Of a DNA stretch of 8,175 nt, positions 4,776 through 8,175 are shown in pieces. The translations under genes and the position numbers were made by a program. Numbering within the stretch: the first letter of the stretch is position 1; each line of letters starts with the position of its first letter. The DNA is from Armatimonadota bacterium (GTDB lineage: Bacteria > Sysuimicrobiota > Sysuimicrobiia > Sysuimicrobiales > Humicultoraceae), in contig JACQGZ010000194.1 of the NCBI GenBank assembly GCA_016199305.1, forward strand, positions 1 to 8,175, in the 5' to 3' direction. The notes beneath the pieces were generated by a model, which was given only the letters and a program-made list of their open reading frames with translations, had not been told where the DNA came from and did not search any database.

Positions 4776-5611
4776 TCGTCGAACAGGACCGTGGATTCGG
4801 GGTAGACGCGCACGCGCTGGGCCAGCACCCGCTCGTGGATCAGCCGGCTGAGGGCGGCGTTCTTGGCCTCCAGTGTGCCCGGGGCACGGAGCATCTCCAG
4901 GGGCAGATTCACGCGCAGCGCCCGGTTCGGGATGACGTGCCGGGTAATGCCGGTGGGCAGCTTCTCCGGCAGGGCGGCCAGGGCCAGGATCTGCTCCTTG
5001 GTGAACGCGGGGAAGACGACGAGGGCCCCGATGCGGTCATACTCTTCGCGCACGGCGTCGGGATCGTCGGTGAGGACGCGATAGATCGGGAGCCGGCCGT
5101 TGTAGGCGCCAACGACCGTGCGCAGGGCGGCGATGCGGCCGGGAAAGCCGCCCCCCGCCCGGACGCCGCGCACCGTGTTCCCGGCGATGATGCCGCAGGC
5201 CAGATCGCCGGCGGCCAGGCCGCGGGCCAGGCGGGCCCGCTCTCCCACCTCCACCATCAGGTCGCGCGAGAGGAGATCATCGAGCGCGGGGCCGTCCTCC
5301 CGCAGGAGGTGATGCCAGACCTCCAGCCGGATCTCCGGCGCCGCGTAGTCCACGATCTGCAGGAGATGAGTGGGCAGCCCCAGCCGCCGCAGGGCGCTAC
5401 TGCGGTTCGCGCCGTCCAGGACGACAAACCCGCCGGCGGGCAGCGCCGCCGCGACCGGCGGATTCCGCAGGACGCCGTCGGCCTCCAGGCGCGCCACCAG
5501 ACCGTCGACACGCTGGGCGTCGGCATCCTCATGGAGGTGCACCGCCTCCGCCTCGACGATCCGCAGCGTGGGAAGCGGCTGGCCGGAGGGAAACCGGAGC
5601 GGCCGCCTCAC
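4772..5611 (-). CDS. SerK/SbnI-like ParB-fold protein, candidate free L-serine kinase
   Basis: This 279-residue protein has a ParB/Srx-like N-terminal domain. The relevant elements are LHED at 26-29, a helix leading to DGVLRNPPV (46-53), VLDGANRSSALRRLG (64-78) and LQIVDY (84-89). This order (acidic residue, DG.L..P, VLDG..R..AL..LG, V.DY) is that of the archaeal ADP-dependent serine kinase SerK (Thermococcus) and of the staphylococcal SbnI, which phosphorylate free serine to O-phosphoserine. E28 and D66 are the likely catalytic and metal/nucleotide-site acids by analogy (TkSerK uses E30). The second half holds FPAFTKEQI and TRHVIPNRALRVNLPLEML, which look like the substrate-domain part of that family. 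Annotation pipelines may call it simply ParB or a transcriptional regulator. It lies between two PLP synthases with GTGA overlaps at both ends, which favours a metabolic role. The GTG start has no clear ribosome site, suggesting translational coupling. Confidence 0.8.
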   Translation of the reverse strand: MRRPLRFPSGQPLPTLRIVEAEAVHLHEDADAQRVDGLVARLEADGVLRNPPVAAALPAGGFVVLDGANRSSALRRLGLPTHLLQIVDYAAPEIRLEVWHHLLREDGPALDDLLSRDLMVEVGERARLARGLAAGDLACGIIAGNTVRGVRAGGGFPGRIAALRTVVGAYNGRLPIYRVLTDDPDAVREEYDRIGALVVFPAFTKEQILALAALPEKLPTGITRHVIPNRALRVNLPLEMLRAPGTLEAKNAALSRLIHERVLAQRVRVYPESTVLFDE

Positions 5612-7008
5612 TGCCGGCCGAGTTTGCGCGCCAGGTGGTCGATGACGTCGATCTTGGTCACGATGCCGGTGACCCGCCCCGCATCCACCACGACGGCGGC
5701 GTTGGCGGTGAGGAAGGTCTCGGCCAGGCCGTCCACCGGCGTCTCCGGGGTCACCACCGGCGGGGCCGGATCGACGATCGCCGTGATCGGATCGTCCAGG
5801 CCGTGCCCGCCCTCCAGCAGGTAGGAGAGGAGATCCACCTCGCTGATCATGCCGACCAGCCGGTCGCCGGCGACCACGGGCAGCTGGGAGACATCGAAGC
5901 GTTTCATCTTCCCCACGACGGTGCGCACCGCCTCGTCCGGGACCGCGGTGACCAGTGCCAGGCCCTTGGCGCGCAGGAGGTCGCCCACCGCCCCCATCTC
6001 CGTCTCCAGGAACCCGTGCTCCCGCATCCAGTCGTCGGAGAAGATCTTGGAGAGGTAGCGCAGCCCGGAGTCGGGGAAGATCACCGCGGCGCGTTTGCCC
6101 TCGCCATGGCCGGGCAGCGTGCGCAGGTACTTCAGTGCCCCGGCCACCGCGGTGCCGCTGCTGCCGCCGCAGAAGATCCCTTCCTCCCGCACCAGCCGCC
6201 GGGTCATCAGGAAGGACTCCCGGTCGGAGACCGCCACGACCTCGTCCACCACGCTGAAGTCCATCGTCCCCGGGAGAAAGTCCTCGCCGATGCCTTCGAC
6301 CTTGTAGGTATGCGCCTGGGGGAACCGGCCGGTGCGGAAGTACTCGCTATAAACCGAGCCGATGGGATCGACCCCCACCACCGCGATCTGCGGATGGCGC
6401 TCCTTCAGGAAGCGCCCCGCGCCGGAGATGGTGCCGCCGGTGCCCATGCCGCAGATCAGGACGTCGAGGCGGCCGCTGGTCTGTTCCCACAGTTCCGGGC
6501 CCAGGGTCTCGTAGTGGGCGCGGGGGTTGGCCGGGTTGTGGTACTGGTCGGCGTAGAAGGCGTGGGGCGTCTCCGCCGCCAGCCGCCGGCTGACGCTGTA
6601 GTAGGAGCGCGGATCGTCCGGCTCGACGGCGGTGGGTGTGATCACCACCCGCGCGCCGAAGGCGCGGAGCAGGCGGATCTTCTCCTCCGACATCTTGTCG
6701 GGCATGACGAAGATGCAGCGGTACCCCTTGATCGCCGCGGCCATCGCCACCCCCATCCCGGTGTTCCCGGAGGTCGCCTCGACGATGGTCCCCCCCGGCC
6801 GCAACCGGCCGTCCGCCTCCGCCTCGCCGATCATGGTCAGGGCGATGCGGTCCTTCACCGACCCGCCGGGGTTGAGGAACTCCAGTTTGGCCACCACGTC
6901 GGCCCGCACGCCGCGGGTCACCTTGTGCAGGCGCACCAGCGGGGTGGACCCGACGATCTCCAGGACGCTGTCCCGGATCTGCTCCCCCGTGCGCGGCTCG
7001 ACCTTCAT
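5608..7008 (-). CDS. cbs: Cystathionine beta-synthase with C-terminal CBS domain pair
   Basis: This 466-residue enzyme condenses homocysteine with serine (or an activated serine) to cystathionine, the first step of reverse transsulfuration. The catalytic core (about 10-325) has K52 in NPGGSVKDR as the PLP lysine, TSGNTG (79-84), the phosphate loop GMGTGGT (187-193) and GGSSGT (281-286). The YKVEGIGEDFLP segment (235-246) is characteristic of CBS rather than cysteine synthase. Two CBS motifs follow (about 340-395 with SQLPVVAGDRLVGMISEVDLL, and 405-462 with VVVDAGRVTGIVTKIDVIDHL); these usually bind adenosyl ligands and regulate activity. There is no N-terminal heme domain, as is usual in bacteria. 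Length matches actinobacterial Cbs (about 464). The ATG overlaps the cysO stop as ATGA, and GGGGAGG inside the cysO tail serves as its ribosome site. The next gene starts within its stop (GTGA). Confidence 0.94.
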   Translation of the reverse strand: MKVEPRTGEQIRDSVLEIVGSTPLVRLHKVTRGVRADVVAKLEFLNPGGSVKDRIALTMIGEAEADGRLRPGGTIVEATSGNTGMGVAMAAAIKGYRCIFVMPDKMSEEKIRLLRAFGARVVITPTAVEPDDPRSYYSVSRRLAAETPHAFYADQYHNPANPRAHYETLGPELWEQTSGRLDVLICGMGTGGTISGAGRFLKERHPQIAVVGVDPIGSVYSEYFRTGRFPQAHTYKVEGIGEDFLPGTMDFSVVDEVVAVSDRESFLMTRRLVREEGIFCGGSSGTAVAGALKYLRTLPGHGEGKRAAVIFPDSGLRYLSKIFSDDWMREHGFLETEMGAVGDLLRAKGLALVTAVPDEAVRTVVGKMKRFDVSQLPVVAGDRLVGMISEVDLLSYLLEGGHGLDDPITAIVDPAPPVVTPETPVDGLAETFLTANAAVVVDAGRVTGIVTKIDVIDHLARKLGRQ

Positions 7009-7316
7009 GGGCGCAGGCCCTCCCCGGGAACTCGGCCCCGCCCCCCGGCCATGGCCGGGATCACCGAGACCTCGTCCCCCGCGCCGACCGGGGTGGCCTG
7101 GCCGCGCAGCGTCCGGATCTCATTGCCGTTGACGAAGACGTTGATGTAGGCGCGCACCTGCCCCGCCTCATCCAGGATCTGCCCGCTCAGGCCGGGAAAG
7201 GCCGTGGTCAGGTTGCCCAGCACCTCGCCCACCGTGGCGCCCGGCACTTCGACCCGGGACTGACCGCCGGTGTGCCGCCGCAGCGGCGAGGGCACAAAGA
7301 CGATCGCCACCGTCAC
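7005..7316 (-). CDS. cysO: CysO-like ubiquitin-fold sulfur carrier with C-terminal extension
   Basis: This 103-residue MoaD/ThiS-fold protein resembles M. tuberculosis CysO along its length: LRRHTGGQSRV near the N-terminus (CysO has LRPHTGGQKSV), YINVFVNGNEIR in the middle, and GDEVSVIPAMAGG (CysO ends VTILPAVAGG). In CysO the final glycine is converted to a thiocarboxylate that donates sulfide to CysM. Here the Gly-Gly (residues 91-92) is followed by 11 further residues (RGRVPGEGLRP). The protein therefore cannot be activated as encoded unless it is trimmed, presumably by the JAMM peptidase of the same operon. The tail DNA also contains the ribosome site of cbs. The GTG start at 7316 lies 6 bp after the CGL stop with GAGG four bases upstream; a GTG two codons later is a possible alternative. 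The activating E1/rhodanese (MoeZ-like) enzyme is not in this window. Confidence 0.88.
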   Translation of the reverse strand: MTVAIVFVPSPLRRHTGGQSRVEVPGATVGEVLGNLTTAFPGLSGQILDEAGQVRAYINVFVNGNEIRTLRGQATPVGAGDEVSVIPAMAGGRGRVPGEGLRP

Positions 7317-7322
7317 CTCACC

Positions 7323-8175
7323 TCACGCCGCGAGCGCCTGCTCGAGGTCCGCCACCAGGTCCTCCGCATGCTCAATGCCCACCGAGAGCCGGAGCAACCC
7401 TTCGTCGACGGCCAGCGGCGACCCTGTCAGGCTGGCGTGGGTCATGGAGGCGGGGTGGTCGATCAGGGACTCCACGCCGCCCAGGCTCTCCGCGAGCAGG
7501 AAGAGACGGGTGCGCGAGGCGATCCGCCGCGCGGCCGGCCCGCCGCCGCGGGCGATGAAGGACACCATCCCCCCGAAGGTCGCCATCTGCCGCGCCGCCA
7601 GGTCGTGCCCCGGATGGCCGGGCAGGCCGGGGTAGAAGACCTGCGCCACCTGCGAGTGCGCCGCCAGGGCCGCCGCCACGCGCGCGGCGTTGGCGGCATG
7701 CCGCTCCATGCGGACCGCCAGCGTGCGCAGCCCCCGCAGCACCAGCCAGCAGTCGAAGGGGCCGGGCACGCCGCCGGCGGCGTTCTGGTGGAACTTCACC
7801 CGTTCAAACAGATCGGTCCGGGAGGTGACGATGGCGCCCCCCACCACATCGCTGTGCCCGCCCAGGTATTTGGTCGTGGAGTGCACGACCAGGTCCGCGC
7901 CCAGGCGCAGCGGCTGCTGGCCGTAGGGGGTGGCGAAGGTGTTGTCCACCGCCACCAGGGCCCTCCGCTCACGGGCGAGGGCGGCGAGGTGCGCGATGTC
8001 GATGATCTTCAGATACGGGTTGGTCGGCGTCTCGATGAAGAGCAGGCGCGTGCGGTCGGTGAGGGCGTGCTCGGTCGCCGCCAGATCGGTCATGTCCACG
8101 AAGGTCGTGGCAATGCCGTAGCGCCGCAGGACGCGCACGAAGAGGCGGTAGGTCCCGCCGTAGACGTCGTCGGGC
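7323..8175 (-). CDS. Cystathionine gamma-synthase/lyase, PLP-dependent (5' end outside window)
   Basis: About 283 C-terminal residues of a Cys/Met-metabolism PLP enzyme (fold type I, full length near 380) are present. The reading frame is open to the window edge, and the first visible residues DDVYGGTYRLF are the conserved family segment, so the N-terminal third lies beyond position 8175. The PLP lysine is in HSTTKYLGGHSDVVGG, preceded by AVDNTFATPYGQ and IETPTNPYLKIIDI. The end reads ESLGGVESLIDHPASMTHAS then LRLSVGIEHAEDLVADLEQAL, typical of MetB/CGL. Cystathionine gamma-lyase (yielding cysteine, 2-oxobutanoate and ammonia) is favoured by the adjacent cbs gene. Gamma-synthase activity or mixed function cannot be excluded from sequence alone, so no symbol is given. 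It is the first visible gene of the cysteine operon; the promoter is not in the window. Confidence 0.93.
   Translation of the reverse strand, partial: PDDVYGGTYRLFVRVLRRYGIATTFVDMTDLAATEHALTDRTRLLFIETPTNPYLKIIDIAHLAALARERRALVAVDNTFATPYGQQPLRLGADLVVHSTTKYLGGHSDVVGGAIVTSRTDLFERVKFHQNAAGGVPGPFDCWLVLRGLRTLAVRMERHAANAARVAAALAAHSQVAQVFYPGLPGHPGHDLAARQMATFGGMVSFIARGGGPAARRIASRTRLFLLAESLGGVESLIDHPASMTHASLTGSPLAVDEGLLRLSVGIEHAEDLVADLEQALAA

Noticed and set aside
4056..4805. A 249-codon open frame on the plus strand
   Set aside because: Antisense shadow of cysM with no family resemblance.
4835..5824. A 329-codon open frame on the plus strand
   Set aside because: Antisense shadow of the serK-like gene; biased Q/R/G/A composition and no domain.
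5635..7149. A 504-codon open frame on the plus strand
   Set aside because: It lies antisense to cbs and cysO. Its translation is rich in H, G, A and R with no recognisable motif, whereas the minus-strand proteins carry intact catalytic signatures. Long antisense frames are expected in G+C-rich codon-biased DNA.
1..8175. CRISPR arrays, insertion sequences or direct repeat arrays
   Set aside because: No regularly spaced repeats, transposase or terminal inverted repeats are seen anywhere in the window.

Overview
This is a G+C-rich bacterial window in which every supported gene lies on the minus strand, so transcription runs from position 8175 toward position 1. The sequence shows compact gene packing, 4-bp stop/start overlaps, frequent GTG starts and a tRNA with an encoded CCA end. 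The gene content is a SigR/RsrA-like sigma/anti-sigma pair, an Rrf2 regulator, a CysO-type sulfur carrier and a serine-kinase-like ParB-fold protein. It fits a deep, G+C-rich, possibly thermophilic lineage (Armatimonadota, Chloroflexota, CSP1-3-like or thermophilic Firmicutes/Actinobacteria relatives). I cannot fix the taxonomy from the sequence.

Region 8175-2949 is one seven-gene cysteine operon. In transcription order it holds: a cystathionine gamma-synthase/lyase (5' end outside the window), a CysO-like sulfur carrier, a cystathionine beta-synthase with two CBS domains, a SerK/SbnI-like free serine kinase candidate, a CysM-like PLP cysteine synthase, a Mec-like JAMM (M67) metallopeptidase, and an Rrf2 regulator with three cysteines. 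Nearly all junctions are ATGA or GTGA overlaps. The set reads as a nearly complete carrier-protein route to cysteine. Serine is phosphorylated to O-phosphoserine, CysM adds thiocarboxylated CysO to it, and the JAMM peptidase releases cysteine. The reverse transsulfuration route (CBS plus CGL) is encoded in the same transcript. The E1-like activating/sulfur-loading enzyme (MoeZ type) is not in view.

Region 2948-2657 is intergenic. Region 2656-1785 holds an ECF sigma factor and its zinc-type anti-sigma factor, whose Cys/His spacing matches RsrA (disulfide-stress sensor). A TATAAT box then precedes ridA (1689-1300), encoding the 2-aminoacrylate deaminase that protects PLP enzymes. A small membrane protein gene (1297-917) follows and appears frameshifted near its 3' end.

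Region 850-1 holds an unfamiliar HTH protein with a YWAEG motif. Its 3' end runs 15 bp into a tRNA-Gln(UUG) gene, which is followed by a good rho-independent terminator. The most interesting content is the serine kinase + CysM + CysO + Mec operon. Close behind is the CysO carrier, whose Gly-Gly is buried under an 11-residue tail that would have to be trimmed.
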